From: Delphinapterus leucas
Lineage: Eukaryota > Chordata > Mammalia > Artiodactyla > Monodontidae
Direction of reading: 5' to 3'
Length of the DNA stretch: 64,000 nucleotides
Assembly (NCBI RefSeq): GCF_002288925.2
Contig: NW_022098062.1
Span: 9,594,605 to 9,658,604, forward strand
Part shown: piece after piece, positions 11,850 to 24,131 of the stretch
Layout of the letters: each line of letters begins with the position of its first letter
Numbering within the stretch: the first letter of the stretch is position 1
Program-made: the position numbers and the translations under genes
Notes under the pieces: generated by a model
Seen by the model: the letters and a program-made list of their open reading frames with translations, nothing else
Databases searched by the model: none
Told to the model about the DNA's origin: nothing

Positions 11850-12350
11850 TTTAATGAACAAACATGAGTCGCAAGAGCACTTCTTCCCACTTGCCAATAA
11901 CTTTCTTCCACCCAAATGCACTGAGACTCCTACCTCCTCTCCCTAACCCACCTTCCACTAACACTAGTCCAATTCCTACTGGGCAATGAGAAGGGAAACA
12001 AGGTTAAAAGCTATGGGATAATAAAGAGGTCCCCAAACCAAAGATTTCTAATTGAAGCTTAATGTCACAAGACTTGAGCACTAGAAGGCATGTCAGAGAC
12101 ATCTAGTGCAGCTACCTCAATTTAATTGGTAAGGAAACTCTAAGAGTTGCCCAGTCTCATGCAAATAGTTAATGTCAAAGCCAGGATTAGAACCCAAAAC
12201 TCTTATCTCCCAGTCCAATGTTTTTCCTACTAAATCTGAAATCAGTTTTTAGAAGACTGTATCAATGACCCCTTCTCCATTTTTACTATATAATACCCAG
12301 AATATAAAAACAAAGTGTGAACAAAGGATGAGGCACTGGAAACAAAAACT
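11850..12350. repeat. Decayed ancient repeat, otherwise unannotated
   Basis: 12080-12240 carries the MIR/L2-like string 'caaagccaggattagaaccc' with the usual 'cccagtccaatgtttttcct' ending. The remainder is not recognised. Confidence 0.4.
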
Positions 12351-12354
12351 ACTA

Positions 12355-12590
12355 CCAGCTAACATTTATTGAGGGCTTATTATACACCGAGCACTCTGTT
12401 AAGCACTTAGGTGCATTATCTCCTTTAATCTTCATAACACCCTTACAGTTAGGTGCAATTATTAGCATCCTTTTTCAAATAAGGAAATTGAGGCACACAG
12501 AGGTTAAATAACTTCCCCAAGGTCATACAGTTAGTAAATGGTGGATCTAGAATTTGAGCTCAGTCTCACCACAGAGCCTGTGCATAAGTA
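12355..12590 (-). repeat. MIR SINE
   Basis: Reverse-complement MIR: 'aacatttattgagggcttat', 'ataaggaaattgaggcacac', 'ccccaaggtcatacagttag'. Confidence 0.85.
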
Positions 12591-12885
12591 GCAAAGCAAA
12601 AAATAAAAAGATATCACCAGAAAAGCAGTTCATCTAGTCAATATCCACAAAATTTCCTTCTTCCAAAGATACTATATTAGGGCCTCTATTTTGACCTCAA
12701 GAGATGAAATCTCTTAAGAGAGATTTCTGTACGGGATTCAAGGTTTGCTATAATCCTGCCAAATCTAGTAAAATCCAGATCTATATTTGGCTTTGATAGA
12801 GCTGCAATGATCAAAAAGTTAGCAAGGACAGAGCACTGTTCTGCTCTCAGGCTATTGGCCCAGTTTTAATTTCAAGAATGAAGCC
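12591..12885. other. Unannotated stretch
   Basis: Nothing recognised. Confidence 0.3.
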
Positions 12886-12889
12886 CAAA

Positions 12890-13712
12890 AAAGGATTTTC
12901 CTTATTAAAACAAAACTATAATTCAAAAAGATACATTCATACCTATGTTCACACAGCAGCACTATTCACGATAGCCAAGACATGGAAACAACCTAAATGT
13001 CCTTCGACAGATGAATGGATGAAGATGTGGTACATATATACAATGGAACACTACTCATAAAAAAAGAACAAAATAATGCCATTTTTGCAGTAACATGGAT
13101 GCAGCTAGAGATTATCACACTGATTGAAGTAAGTCAGAAAGAGACAGACAAATACCATATAATATCACTTATTTGTAGACTCTAAAATATGACACAAATG
13201 AACCTATCTATGAAACAGAAACAGAATCACAGACATAGATAACAGACTAGAGGCTGCCAACAGGGAGAGGGTTGGGGGAGGGGTGGAGTGGTATGCTGGG
13301 GTTAGCAGATGTAAGCTTTTATATATAGAATGATAAACAACAAGGTCCTACTGTATAGCACAGAGAACCATATTTAATATCCTATGATAAACCATAATGG
13401 AAAAGAATATAAAAAAAAAAAGAATGTGGGACTTCCCTGGTGGTCCAGTGGCTAAGACTCTGTGCTCCCAATGCACGGGGCCCAGGTTCAATCCCTGGTC
13501 AGGGAGCTAGATCCCACATGGCGCAACTAAAAAGATCCCGTGTGCTGCAACTAAGACCCGACGCAGCCAAATAAATAAGTAAATAAACACTAAAAAAGAA
13601 AAGAGAATGTGTATATATATGCATAACTGAATCACTTTGCTATACAGCAGTAATTAACACAACACTGTAAAACAGCTATACTTCAATTAAAAAATAAAAC
13701 AAAACAACAAAA
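12890..13712 (+). mobile_element. LINE-1 3' end (5'-truncated), interrupted by a SINE
   Basis: The final codons of L1 ORF2 are recognisable at 12950-13090 (AALFTIAKTWKQPKCPSTDE). A 3' UTR follows, ending in 'cttcaattaaaaaataaaac' at about 13700. A SINE splits the 3' UTR, which resumes at about 13604. The ORF2 tail has a premature stop. It is inactive. Confidence 0.9.
13421..13611 (+). repeat. CHR SINE, short form, inside L1 3' UTR
   Basis: Starts 'gggacttccctggtggtcc' at 13428 and has an A-rich tail to about 13603. The L1 bases agaatgtg are duplicated on both sides (13421-13428 and 13604-13611). Confidence 0.9.
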
Positions 13713-14240
13713 GAGACATGCAACCTAAATGTCCATCAACAGAGGAATGGATAAAGAAGATGTGGTATATATATATAATGGAATATTACTCAGCCATAAA
13801 AAAGAATGAAATAATGCCATTTGCAGCAACATGGATGGACCTAGAGATTGTCATATTGAGTGAAGTCAGACACAGAAAGACAATAAAATATGATATCGCT
13901 TATATGTGGAATCTAAAAAAAAGGGTACAGATGAACTTATTTACAAAACAGAAGTAGAGTCACTAATGCAGAAAACAAACTTATGGTTACCAGGGGATAA
14001 GGCAGGGGAGGGATAAATTGAGAGATTGGGATTGACATATACACACTACTACATAAAAAATAGATAACGAATAAGAACCTGCTGTATAGCACAGGGAACT
14101 CTACTCAGTACTCTGTAATTGCCTATATGGGAAAAGAATCTTAAAAAAAAAAAGTAGAGTGGATATATGTATAACTGATTCACTTTGCTGTATACCTGAA
14201 ATTAACACAACATTGTAAATCAACTATACGCCAATAAAAA
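13713..14240 (+). mobile_element. Second LINE-1 3' end, head to tail with the first
   Basis: It opens within the same ORF2 C-terminal region (QPKCPSTEEWIKKMWYIYIM) and runs to 'cgccaataaaaatttttttt'. Its 3' UTR differs clearly from the neighbouring copy, so this is an independent 5'-truncated insertion at the first copy's A-tail rather than a recent duplication. Confidence 0.88.
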
Positions 14241-14469
14241 TTTTTTTTTTAGAAAAAACACTATCATATACATCCACATTTTCTCTGCTTTCCTCTGCTG
14301 TATCTGTCTTTGTTTCATCGAGGCAGTTCTTGGCCAACAAACACAGAGACTGGTAGAAAGCTACAATAAACAAGATAATTTAGAAATCTCAAGACCCTCC
14401 AAATAACGTGTCCAATTTTTTTTAAAACTATTAATGCTATGATTGGGTCTGTTTCAAAGCTGCTAGATT

Positions 14470-14822
14470 TTTTTTTAATTTATTCATCTTATTTTATTTA
14501 TTTTGGGCCGCTCTGGGTCTTCATTGCTGCATGTGGGTTTTCTCTAGTTGCAGCCAGTGGGGGCTACTTTTTGTTGCGGTGCATGGGCTTCTCACTGTGG
14601 TGGCTTCTCTTGTTGCAGAGCACGGGCTCTAGGCACACGGGCTTCAGTAGTTGCAGCACACAGGCTCAGTAGTTGCGGCACGCGGGCTCAGTAGTTGTGG
14701 CACACGGGCTTAGCTGCTCCGCGGGCTCCGCAGCATGTGGGATCCTCCTGGATTAGAGATCGAACCCATGTCCCCTGCATTGGCAGGCAGATTCTTAACC
14801 ACTGCGCCACCAGGGAAGTCCC
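14470..14822 (-). repeat. CHR SINE, long form
   Basis: Minus-strand copy with its head at 14822 and a TAAA tail near 14476-14505. It contains the repeated 'cagtagttg' modules typical of the long form. No clear target-site duplication was found. Confidence 0.9.
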
Positions 14823-15061
14823 TGTGTCCAGTTCTTGAGTCTTTGTCATACAGACTTTTCTATTCAACTCAGAGAGATGCCTGTTCCACTCAGCAAACTC
14901 TCCTTTAAAAGTGGAAAATTTCAGAATGGCAGCCATGGCCACAGCCCAACGGTAAGGAATGCAGCTCTCCACACACTAACCTTCACAAGCCAATACTGGA
15001 AAGTCCCAGAGAACTGCAACTTTGGCCAACCTATATAGTGAAGTGGGTTTCAAGTTTAAAA

Positions 15062-15269
15062 TGCCCTTTAGGGCTTCCCTGGTGGCGCAGTGGTTGAGGG
15101 TCCGCCTGCCGATGCAGGGGACACGGGTCCCGCATGCCGCGGAGCGGCTGGGCCTGTGAGCTGTGGCTGCTGAGCCTGTGCGTCCGGAGCCTGTGCTCCG
15201 CAACGGGAGAGGCCACAACAGTGAGAGGCCTGTGTACCGCAAAAAAAAAAAAAAAAAAAATGCCCTTTA
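15062..15269 (+). repeat. CHR SINE, compact GC-rich form
   Basis: Starts 'ggcttccctggtggcgcag' at 15071. It is about 170 bp plus a 20-A tail, with a tgcccttta duplication at 15062-15070 and 15261-15269. The long pure A-tail points to a recent insertion. Confidence 0.95.
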
Positions 15270-15279
15270 AGGTGCAAGT

Positions 15280-15573
15280 GGGACATCCCTGGTGGTGCAG
15301 TGGTTACAAATCCATCTGCCAGTGCAGGGGACACGAGTTCGATCCCTTGTCTGGGAAGATCCCACATGCCGTGGAGTAACTAAGCCCATGCACTACAACT
15401 ACTGAGCTCGCAAGCCACAACTACTGAAGGCCGCACGCCCTACAGCCTGCGCGCCGCAACAAGAGAAGCCCCCACCACCACTCGTTGCAACTAGAGAAAG
15501 CCCGCGTGCAGCAACAAAGACCCAATGCAGCCAAAAATAAATAAATAAAATAATAATTAAAAAAAAAAAAAAG
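15280..15573 (+). repeat. CHR SINE, long form
   Basis: Starts 'gggacatccctggtggtgca' and carries the 'acaactactgagc' modules. The tail is 'aaaaataaataaataaaata'. It lies 10 bp from the preceding SINE in the same orientation. Confidence 0.92.
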
Positions 15574-15624
15574 AAACAGACAGTGGCTGGTTCACTGGGT
15601 CAGTATCCTTCAGACTCAACAGAG

Positions 15625-15800
15625 GTCGGTGCATTGATTTTGAAGTCCAAACCACTTGGGTTTGAATCCAGCTATGTCATTCACTAAACTTGGGACTTCA
15701 GGTTCAACTACTCTCTTAATTTACTTATCTCTAAAATGGGTATAGTAACATCTAGTTCACAAACTGACAAAGTAATAAACAAGAGAGTACATTCTATGTG
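15625..15800 (+). repeat. MIR SINE
   Basis: 'accacttgggtttgaatcca' and 'atctctaaaatgggtatagt' are MIR landmarks. Confidence 0.75.
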
Positions 15801-16052
15801 GTACATACTAAAAATCTTATTTGTTACTATTTTTTGCTGCTTTTTGATAATATAAAGTATCACAACCCCAAGAACATGATACTTATATAAACAGCAAGTC
15901 TAAATGGCCCCAGGAAAGATGTGTATCAGAAAGAGGCAGGATATCTGGCATGTTATATGTGTCATTCATTCCCATTGTGGGGTTAAGGTGAAGCACTGGG
16001 GGAATGAAAATGCATCTAGCAAGGAAGAATCATGATGGCACAGTAAAGTAGA

Positions 16053-16123
16053 GAAGGAAGGAAGGGAGGGAGGGAGGGAGGGATGGAGGAAGGGAGGGAG
16101 GGAGGGAGGGAGGAAGGAAGGGG
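16053..16123 (+). repeat. (GGGA)n/(GGAA)n purine microsatellite with G-quadruplex potential
   Basis: Uninterrupted purine tract with two blocks of five consecutive GGGA units (about 16064-16082 and 16092-16111). Each meets the G3N1 x4 quadruplex pattern. Confidence 0.95.
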
Positions 16124-17745
16124 AGCAGAAAGCAGAGGCTGATTAATGAATAAATGCAGTATTCCTTGAACTTTGCTCAAGCTAAAGTAATCAGCTCTAT
16201 ACTTTCATTTAGAGTCAACTACTAACACAGACACGCATGCACACACACATACAGAGGACAAAGGAGTTCGAATACGGAGCTCTCTCTCTTGGTCTTTGGC
16301 AATAACTGGGTTAGCATCTGTAAAAATACAGTATAAAATGTAAAGTCACCAGGATATGAAACTGACCGAACTTTATTAAGTGAAGGTAAAGAAGAAGGCT
16401 CAATGGATGCTTCCTTATGGACTGTAGCTTTGATCTTAGATGGGCAGATTCCATACCTAGCCAGAAGCAGAATCTAGGTAAGCTCCATGATCAAGTGTTG
16501 TGGTCAACCTTGGGCCAGGACTTAATTTGAAGTCTCTCCTAAGTACTTCACTCTAAGTGTACTCAAGACAAAGGCTCTTTATATTAAACAATGAAGGAGG
16601 GAAGGGCGTGAAAGTGGGAAGTAGTAAGAGAGAAGTGAGAAGTAGTAAGAGAGAAGAACCTAAGACCTTCACAATGTGAAACGGTTAAATGTAAAACACT
16701 CCGGGGGGTAGGTGCTGCTGTTTTTTGCAAATACAGGTATTTCTGTTCAGGCTATTTTAACCCCTCACTTACCTGGGGAGTGGATAAGAAAAATGCACAG
16801 TTGGCATTCTGTTCTATTTTTCCCCCAGAATGAAAACAGCAACTTTCACAGAAAAGCCCTTGTCTCAGATTAATCTTGTTATGGAACATTACACAATTAC
16901 CACAAAGGAAAATGAACTGATTTGAAAGCAGTCCTAGCAAAGCCATCAACAACAGAGCAGACCAGTGAATTCACTGAAAGAAAGAGCCTGGAATTGGGGA
17001 CTTAACCCTCAAAATGAGATTATCATCCATAATTCACCACTCTCCTAATCAAACCCACAGTGTTCCCTCTGGCCCATCCTCTATTATATTATAGCACCAG
17101 CTTCCTACTGAAAGCAAAAGGATGAAAAATAATAATCTGTTGAACTAAATATCTGTAACATACCTAACATTTAATGTAAGCTTGTTTGCCTTCTCTTCAC
17201 CCAATCTGCTCGCCCATCCCTCAGCAATTAGAATCAGCAAATCTGTACTGAATGCTGAGGGTGTGGGTGGGGATATACGCACACAGGTGCACATGCCAGT
17301 GCACATTCAATCACAAGTGACTGTGTGTGGTGGAGGCTCCAGGCAACATTCTATCTGTATAGCCCACGCGGCCCTGGGGCTCACAGTTCTGTTACGGTGT
17401 ACCACAATAATTTTCAGATTAAGAGAATTTCTTTCTTGCTAGAAATTTGACATTAGGCAAACTCTAAGAGTTTAGAATGTGAGTTCAGTGTACCGTCAAG
17501 TTGTTCAATCTTCCTCACTAAAAAAATGCATACCGTCTTCCTTCCAGTAACTAATCCATCACTTATGGAAAACATATGTTAGAAAGAAATACGTTTGGCA
17601 GACAGAAAACCCAGTTTTAAAAGCTGTGAGGGAGGAAGACATACAAAAAAGCCTGACTCTGAAAAAAAAAAATCCTGCAATATAACCATAAAATTTGAAT
17701 TTATTCCAAAACAAGTAGAAAATTCGACCCTTAAGCCTAAATGAT
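16124..17745. other. Unannotated stretch
   Basis: No interspersed repeat is recognised over about 1.6 kb. It contains a 21-bp-period tandem duplication at 16618-16656. Open frames at 16752-16952 (-) and 17182-17442 (+) show no family resemblance. Confidence 0.35.
16618..16656. repeat. 21-bp-period tandem duplication
   Basis: gaagtagtaagagagaag occurs at 16618-16635 and again at 16639-16656. Confidence 0.9.
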
Positions 17746-17769
17746 TGCCAAAGGAAAATAAACTAACAT

Positions 17770-17935
17770 TCATTGCTAAGCACTTTTTTTCTGGTTTTAT
17801 CCCTACAAAAACCCCAAGAGATGAGTAAATCATCCCATTTTACAGCTAAGGAATCTGAGTCTCAGAAAGGTTAAGTAACTTGCCTAACATCACGCTAGAA
17901 TTCTGAACCCAGTACCTTCTGACTCCAAGCTCTAT
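17770..17935 (-). repeat. MIR SINE
   Basis: 'cccattttacagctaaggaa' and 'ggttaagtaacttgcctaac' mark a reverse-complement MIR. Confidence 0.8.
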
Positions 17936-19650
17936 ATTTTTTCTACTGTAACCTTGCAAACTCACAAATCTATTAATACAGAAACAAAGGAGGAAAAGGC
18001 AAAACTATAAAAAATCAATCCAAATTCTCTATGGAGAGAAGTCAAAACCTTGAATTCAGTTAAGCACACTAAATATGTATACTGTGTGTATATATGATTA
18101 AAAGCCTTTCCTGCAGAAAATAACACTATGGTTTCTTTTAAAAATATATTAATCTCAAATTCCAGAATTACTTCAAAATCTTGTTGGCAAGGGGCTTAAT
18201 TCTATACAATTAAGACAGAAAGTAAGGAAATCAAAATGTTTGACTAATAAACAAAAAACCAAATCCATAAAGTCATTATGGCTTCTGAACCAGAAAACTT
18301 AATTGCAAATAGCCTTACATTTGGTAAAATTACTTTCCTGAAGCATAAGTCTGCAATTACACTAAGTCCACAGAAAGCAACCCAGAAATAAACTGTTCCA
18401 AAATTAGACCAACTAAAGGTAGGAAGACAAAGATATCAGTGGGTGTTTTTAAGAAACTACAATGCATAAAGTCAAAATTTATTGTTGAAAACGAACCTTT
18501 ACGTAAATACCATAGGAGTCACAATTGCTTTATAGGCCGTCAATCTCAGTATACTTATTAGCATGCTCTAACATCTATAACAAACCAACATACCTTACAA
18601 ATCCTTTAGAGATCCTCACTTAATAATTCACACCTTATTGTCTTCCTAAAAATTTTCTTTGGATCTAAATTTTCCTACAGCTGGATGTTCAACTACTCCT
18701 CAAGAATGTTTTCTTCATCTATTTTGTTTTAATGCTAAACTGGTACCACTTTTGTTTATTTCTCAACTTCTAGATCAGCATTAATCAATCTTACGAAACT
18801 TTATCTACCTCCAAAGTCCGGATACTGAAGATGCATTTGGGAAAAAATATGTATTAAAAATATGAAAATTTTAGAGTAACACTAATGACAACTCCTGTTA
18901 TCAGTTTATCCCTAAGGAGGTTGATTCTGGCTGCCCAGAGAAAAGGCCACACCAACATCAGTGGGACAGGGGAGAGAGGCTTCTACCATGGAAGCTCAGT
19001 CTCCAAAAAGCCTCTCCCAGACAGGCTTCCCCCCTTCCTTGCTCACAATGGGCCCCCCTTTCTGAAGATCAGAGAGGGAAGGAAAGGAAGGGAAGCAAAA
19101 TAAGACCTCCCTGCACTTGGAATTTACTCTTTCCCCTTCCCCTTTCCAAATACCTATAGTACTCTCAGCATCCATATTGAAGGTTTTAGAGACTCTTCTC
19201 TGCAAAAGGATGGCTGGGATGGGAAGCGTAACTTCTCCAGTCCTGGGGTAAAAGCTGTGACAGGTATCCCCTACATGGAGAGAGCCGATAAACCAGAGAC
19301 AAGAGGATTAGCCTGCTATGTTCTCATAGGTATTGGAGGTGAGGCGTGCAAGACCTACTAGAATACCAAAGTCTGACTTTTCTCTTTTTTCCACCTCAAC
19401 TACCCTCTTCAGTTCCCAAGGCCTGTGCCTATTACATCACCAGGGTTCTCTCAGCTTAGTGTGGGACTCTTCTTTCTTCTCTGTTGGCTTATTGGGTCAT
19501 ATGCCAACTGTGCTCCCACTCCCTGTCCCCAAGGCCACTGTCCTATTGAACTTTTCCTTTAAGTGTTTAAATGCTATTCCTACGGAGGAAGGCCAAGGTT
19601 ATCTACCCCGCTTCATTAAATTACATTATATGAGTCAACCAAAAAAACGA
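17936..19650. other. Unannotated stretch
   Basis: No repeat recognised over about 1.7 kb. 18880-19620 is less AT-rich and carries opposed frames (18885-19103 +, 18996-19205 -, 19333-19686 +), none with a recognisable domain or splice support. Confidence 0.35.
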
Positions 19651-19969
19651 TTACTATGGGGGTATTTTTGTTTTTTTTTTTATTAATTTATTTATTTTTG
19701 GCTGTGCTGGGTCTTCATTTCTCTGAGAGGGCTTTCTCTAGTTGCGGCGAGCAGGGGCCACTCTTCATCGTGGTGCGCGGGCCTCTCACTATCTCGGCCT
19801 CTCTTGTTGCGGAGCACAGGCTCCACACACGCAGGCTCAGTAGTTGTGGCTCACGGGCCCAGTTGCTCCGCGGCATGTGGGATCTTCCCAGGCCAGGGCT
19901 CGAACCTGTGTCCCCTGCATTGGCAGGCAGATTCTCAACCACTGCGCCACCAGGGAAGCCCTTACTATG
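19651..19969 (-). repeat. CHR SINE, intermediate form
   Basis: Minus-strand copy with head at 19961. The ttactatg duplication is at 19651-19658 and 19962-19969. Its middle matches the compact form ('gcgggcctctcactat') but it keeps the long form's 3' part. Confidence 0.9.
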
Positions 19970-20686
19970 TTTTTTAGAGAAATATATCTATAGAGTGTAG
20001 AGATGAAATCTGAAATCCCCACCCCACGCCCCCTTTTACAAATTGAAGCTGTAAACGTTTTGTAGTAAGATTGCTGATGTGTTGCAAATAGATTAGTCAG
20101 GCTAAACCACAATGGGGTGTGAAGGAGTAATAAAAGGGAAGGCTGAATGGGACTGTTTAAACATGTTTAAATGAGTATTTAGGGATGTATTATGATTACA
20201 TTCTTAATTCCAAGAGATAGTTTTGGATGAGTCATTGTGTTGTACCATCCAGAAAATAATTTCTTTCCATTGTTACACATAATAGAGAGTGGACTATTCC
20301 TAAGGGGTTATTTTCTACAGAAATTAAACAGAAAAAATTCTTTTTTTCCCAGAACCAGAAATTCTGTTGAGATTGGTGAGATTCTCAAAGAATTCAACAT
20401 CACTTAGCCATTTTGTAGCACTGAGAGAAGCTTCTTGGGATTTACTGAGGCTTCATTCATACATAAAATTCTGAAAGGTATAGCCGAACAACTACCATAA
20501 AATAAGGCTTCCTGCTTTGCAGTTTGACTATCAACACAATTCCAATCTGGTTATCTCTCAAACACTTAAAAAAAAATTCTTATGTTGTCAAGGGCAAAAC
20601 AACACCATTTATTAAATCAGAGCAGATTCAATGGCCTCTACACAGGCCTGTAGAAGAACTAGAATCCTCACTATGCAATCAAACTT
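19970..20686. other. Unannotated stretch
   Basis: Nothing recognised. Confidence 0.3.
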
Positions 20687-21034
20687 GAAACAGTTTACTT
20701 TTTTTAAAATAAATTTATTTATTTTATTTATTTATTTTTGGCTGAGTTGGGTCTTTGTTGCTGCTTGCAGGCTTTCTCTAGTTGTGGCGAGCAGGGACTA
20801 CTCTTCGTTGCGGTGCATGGACTTCTCATTGCAGTGGCTTCTCTTGTTGCGGAGCACGGTCTCTAGGTGCGCGGGATTCAGTAGTTGTGACACACAGGCT
20901 CAGTAGTTGTGGCACACGGGCTTAGTTGCTCTGCAGCATGTGGGATCTTCCCGGGCCAGGGCTCGAACCCGTGTCCCCTGCATTGGCAGGTGGATTCTTA
21001 ACCATGTACCACCAGGGAAGCCCGAAACAGTTTA
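20687..21034 (-). repeat. CHR SINE, long form, with target-site duplication
   Basis: Minus-strand copy, head at 21023. The 11-bp duplication gaaacagttta is at 20687-20697 and 21024-21034. Confidence 0.93.
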
Positions 21035-21349
21035 TTTTTGAAACTTAGACCTCAAGAAGGAAAAGAGCTGCCTAAAGTCACAAAGGTAATGTCATAGCCA
21101 GGCCTCTAGAATGAAATATAAGTCTCTAGATTCTCAGTCCAGTGTTCTGTTTATTACATGATGCTGACTGCTAAGGGCCTCATCTACACAAATAGAATGC
21201 AGATTATTTTAGGGCAGGATCCATGCCCTATATATCTTTGTGTCTTCCACTGACTCTTCTATATAGCTGAAGTTACAATGAATACTTATCCACTAATTAC
21301 ACCTAATCAACTAACACTTAATGGTCTAATAATTTCAGCTCTTAAGAAA

Positions 21350-22260
21350 TTTAAATGTTAAAGGTAAAGCAATAAAACTTTTAGAAGCTAATATCAGAGG
21401 TTATCCTCATGACTTTATGTCACAAACAAGATACAGAAAGCACTAATCTTACAGGAAAATACTACTAAATTTCATTACATTAAAAGTAAGAACTTGTTTA
21501 TCAAAAGACACCATTAAGAGTGAAAAGGCAAGTCAAAAAGGTATCTGTTACAGGTACAAACAAAAACAAAAGGGCTCCTATCCAAAATATATAAAGAACT
21601 ATCACAAGTCAATAAGAGAAAAAGACAAATAGCTGAACAGAAAAATCTGCAAGACACTCAGACATCACAAATGGCAAATAAACTCATGAAGAGGTGCTCC
21701 TACTATTAATTGAGGAAATGCAAACTAAAATCACAATGAGATACCACAACACTCCCATTATATAGCCAAAGTTTTTAAAGTTTGACAATAACAAGTGTTG
21801 AAGAAGACGTAGAGCAATAGGATCTCTCCTATACCACTGGTGAGAAAATGAACTACTACAACTACCTTAGAAAAAAGTTGGGCAATATTGAGTAAAACTG
21901 AAAATAAGGAAATCCCACGACCTAGTAATAACTTCATTTCTGGGTATATGCCCCAGTGAGGCTGATATGTACCAGAATACATATATAAGAATGTTCCTGA
22001 CAGCAAATTTGTAATAGCTACAAATTGGAAACCACCTCAAATGTCCACTAACAGTAGAATGAATAAATTGTGGTATATTCCTGCAATGGAATACTATACA
22101 GCAAAGAAAAAGAACAAACTATTGTTATAACATATAGACAAAACCTAAAACTGGGCAAAAGAAGCATACGTATTTTGTAATTCCAATTACATAAAGCCAG
22201 AAACTAGGCAAACTGTATTGTTTAAAGAGGCACATTTAGGAGGCAAAACCATGAAGAAAA
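21350..22260 (+). mobile_element. Old L1M 3' half
   Basis: Sense-strand order of the L1 ORF2 end is readable despite decay: 'gaggaaatgcaaactaaaat', 'cacaatgagataccacaaca', 'caatggaatactatacagca'. It has many stops and is an ancient subfamily. Confidence 0.75.
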
Positions 22261-22261
22261 G

Positions 22262-22715
22262 CAAAGAAGTGAATTTAAAAAGTTAACATGTTTGTACACA
22301 AGAAGCTGGCTTCTAACATGCTAGGGATGTTCTATTTCTTGACATGTGTGTGGTACACATGAGTATTTATATTATAACGATTCACAAAGCTGTACATTAA
22401 TTTTATTTTGCACTTTTCAGTATGTCTATTTTCTTTCCCCCAAAATAGGTTTTAAAAGAGCTAAGCACAGGCTAAGTACATAGTAAGCACCAATAAAACA
22501 TATTATAAGCCTTTTTTTTTTTAAAGGCAAGAAACTATTGAATTGATGTGACACACTTTGGGAGAATCAAAGTACCTGTGAGCATGAAGCAGTCACATAT
22601 GAAAGCAAAAGCAGTCTGACTCCTGACTGAATACGTCATTACCCCACAGAAAATAAACTGGTTGTATAGCTCCTTTACAGCCAAAGGAGGTAGAAGCAAT
22701 TAAATCCCATATATG
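22262..22715. other. Unannotated stretch
   Basis: Probably the decayed tail of the L1M at its start. Nothing else recognised. Confidence 0.3.
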
Positions 22716-22719
22716 AGAA

Positions 22720-23135
22720 AGCACACAGCTCCTGGAGGCAGACAATGTGGATTTCAATGTTAGCTACTTGGCCTTGAGCAAGTTACTTAATGTCTCCAAA
22801 TCTCAGTTCCTTCATCTGTCAAACTAAGAAAATTCCTGCCTAGCTACATAGCATATCACGAAGTTCAAATAAAACAATGTTTGTGGGCTTCCCCGGTGGC
22901 GCAGTGATTGAGAGTCTGCCTGCCGATGCAGGGAACACGGGTTCGTGCCCCGGTCCGGGAAGATCCCACATGCCGCAGAGCGGCTGGGCCCGTGAGCCAT
23001 GGCCGCTGGGCCTGCGCGTCCGGAGCCTGTGCTCCGCAACGGGAGAGGCCGCAACGGTGAGAGGCCCGCATACCACACAAAAAAAACAAAAAACAAAAAA
23101 GAATGTTTGTAAAAGCACTTGCTGAGTGGTAACAT
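22720..23135 (+). repeat. MIR SINE split by a CHR SINE
   Basis: MIR markers 'gccttgagcaagttacttaa' and 'ctcagttccttcatctgtca' precede the insert. The MIR resumes as 'aaagcacttgctgagtggta' after it. Confidence 0.75.
22876..23110 (+). repeat. CHR SINE, compact form, inside MIR
   Basis: Head 'gggcttccccggtggcgcag' at 22885. The A-rich tail ends at 23100. The aatgtttgt duplication is at 22876-22884 and 23102-23110. Confidence 0.95.
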
Positions 23136-23282
23136 ACCAAATATACGGTATTATTAAGCTATTGTGCAATATTATTTTAGATATGGGTAAATCAAGCACA
23201 GAGAAGAAAATACCATGGAACACGAAAATATGAATACTTCATACCCTACCTTTCATTTAGGATGTAGAAAGAGATGATGCCT

Positions 23283-23329
23283 CTAAATTGGCATAAAATA
23301 TGAGCCCCTAAATTGGCATAAAATATGAG
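23283..23329. repeat. 25-bp-period tandem duplication
   Basis: A 22-bp unit beginning ctaaattggcataaaatatg occurs at 23283-23304 and 23308-23329. Confidence 0.93.
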
Positions 23330-23947
23330 AGGGTAGGAGAAGAAAGGATGAAATCTCAGATAATGTGAAAACTGAAGAGCACCTTAGGAGAAAACCTTCA
23401 GCTGACACCTAAATACAACAGTACTCACTAATTCTGACCAAATGACAACTCCAAATGAGAGCGTCACTCATCAAATACCATTGACCTAGTCCTAAAACGT
23501 ATTATTTTTGATGGCAGGAACTGACCTTAATCATCTTTATAGAAGCTTTAGGTGTAATACAAATAGAACAACAGGAAAGAAAGAGCCCCCTGTCAGTCCA
23601 ATCAACTCCAATCCTCAGCAAGTAGGCAAATGTTGCTGGGAAGAAAGCAAGAAGAAAAAGAAATGCTATGACCATATGCCTCAGAGAACAGCAATTCTGA
23701 AAATGTGAAAGACTGGATTATTATAACATTTTAAAGGAAATGAGTAGATTGCAGAATCTCAGAAATGTAATGGACACTAGCCATCATAATAGAAGTCCTA
23801 ATTTTACAAATGGAAAAATGTGATGCCTCAAGAGAATGAGAAGACAAACCGCAGACTGGGAGAAAATATTTGCAAAGACAAGTCTGACAAAGGACTATTA
23901 TCCAAAACATACAAAGGACTCTAATTTAAACTCAACAATTAAAAAAC

Positions 23948-24131
23948 ATCTGATCTGGGGTCTTCCCTGGTGGTGCAGTGGTTAAGAATCCACCTTCCAA
24001 TGCAGGGGATGCGGGTTTGATCCTTGGTCAGGGAACTAGATCCCACATGCATGCCGCAACTAAGGAGCCCTCCTGCCGCAACTAAGACAGGCACAACCGA
24101 AATAAATAAATAAATAAAATTTTAAAAATCT
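23948..24131 (+). repeat. CHR SINE, short form (first of a nested pair)
   Basis: Head at about 23957. Its duplication atctgatct is at 23948-23956 and 24362-24370, the right copy lying beyond the next SINE. This copy was therefore in place first. Confidence 0.9.

Noticed and set aside
14401..14835. A gtgtcca match at 14408 and 14824 as a target-site duplication for the 14.5-kb SINE
   Set aside because: It would force about 60 bp of non-SINE sequence into the insert beyond the tail. The match is only 7-8 bp and is not convincing.
22824..23223. Three overlapping minus-strand frames of 91-127 codons
   Set aside because: They run through a compact SINE in antisense. The same peptides recur at many other SINE copies.
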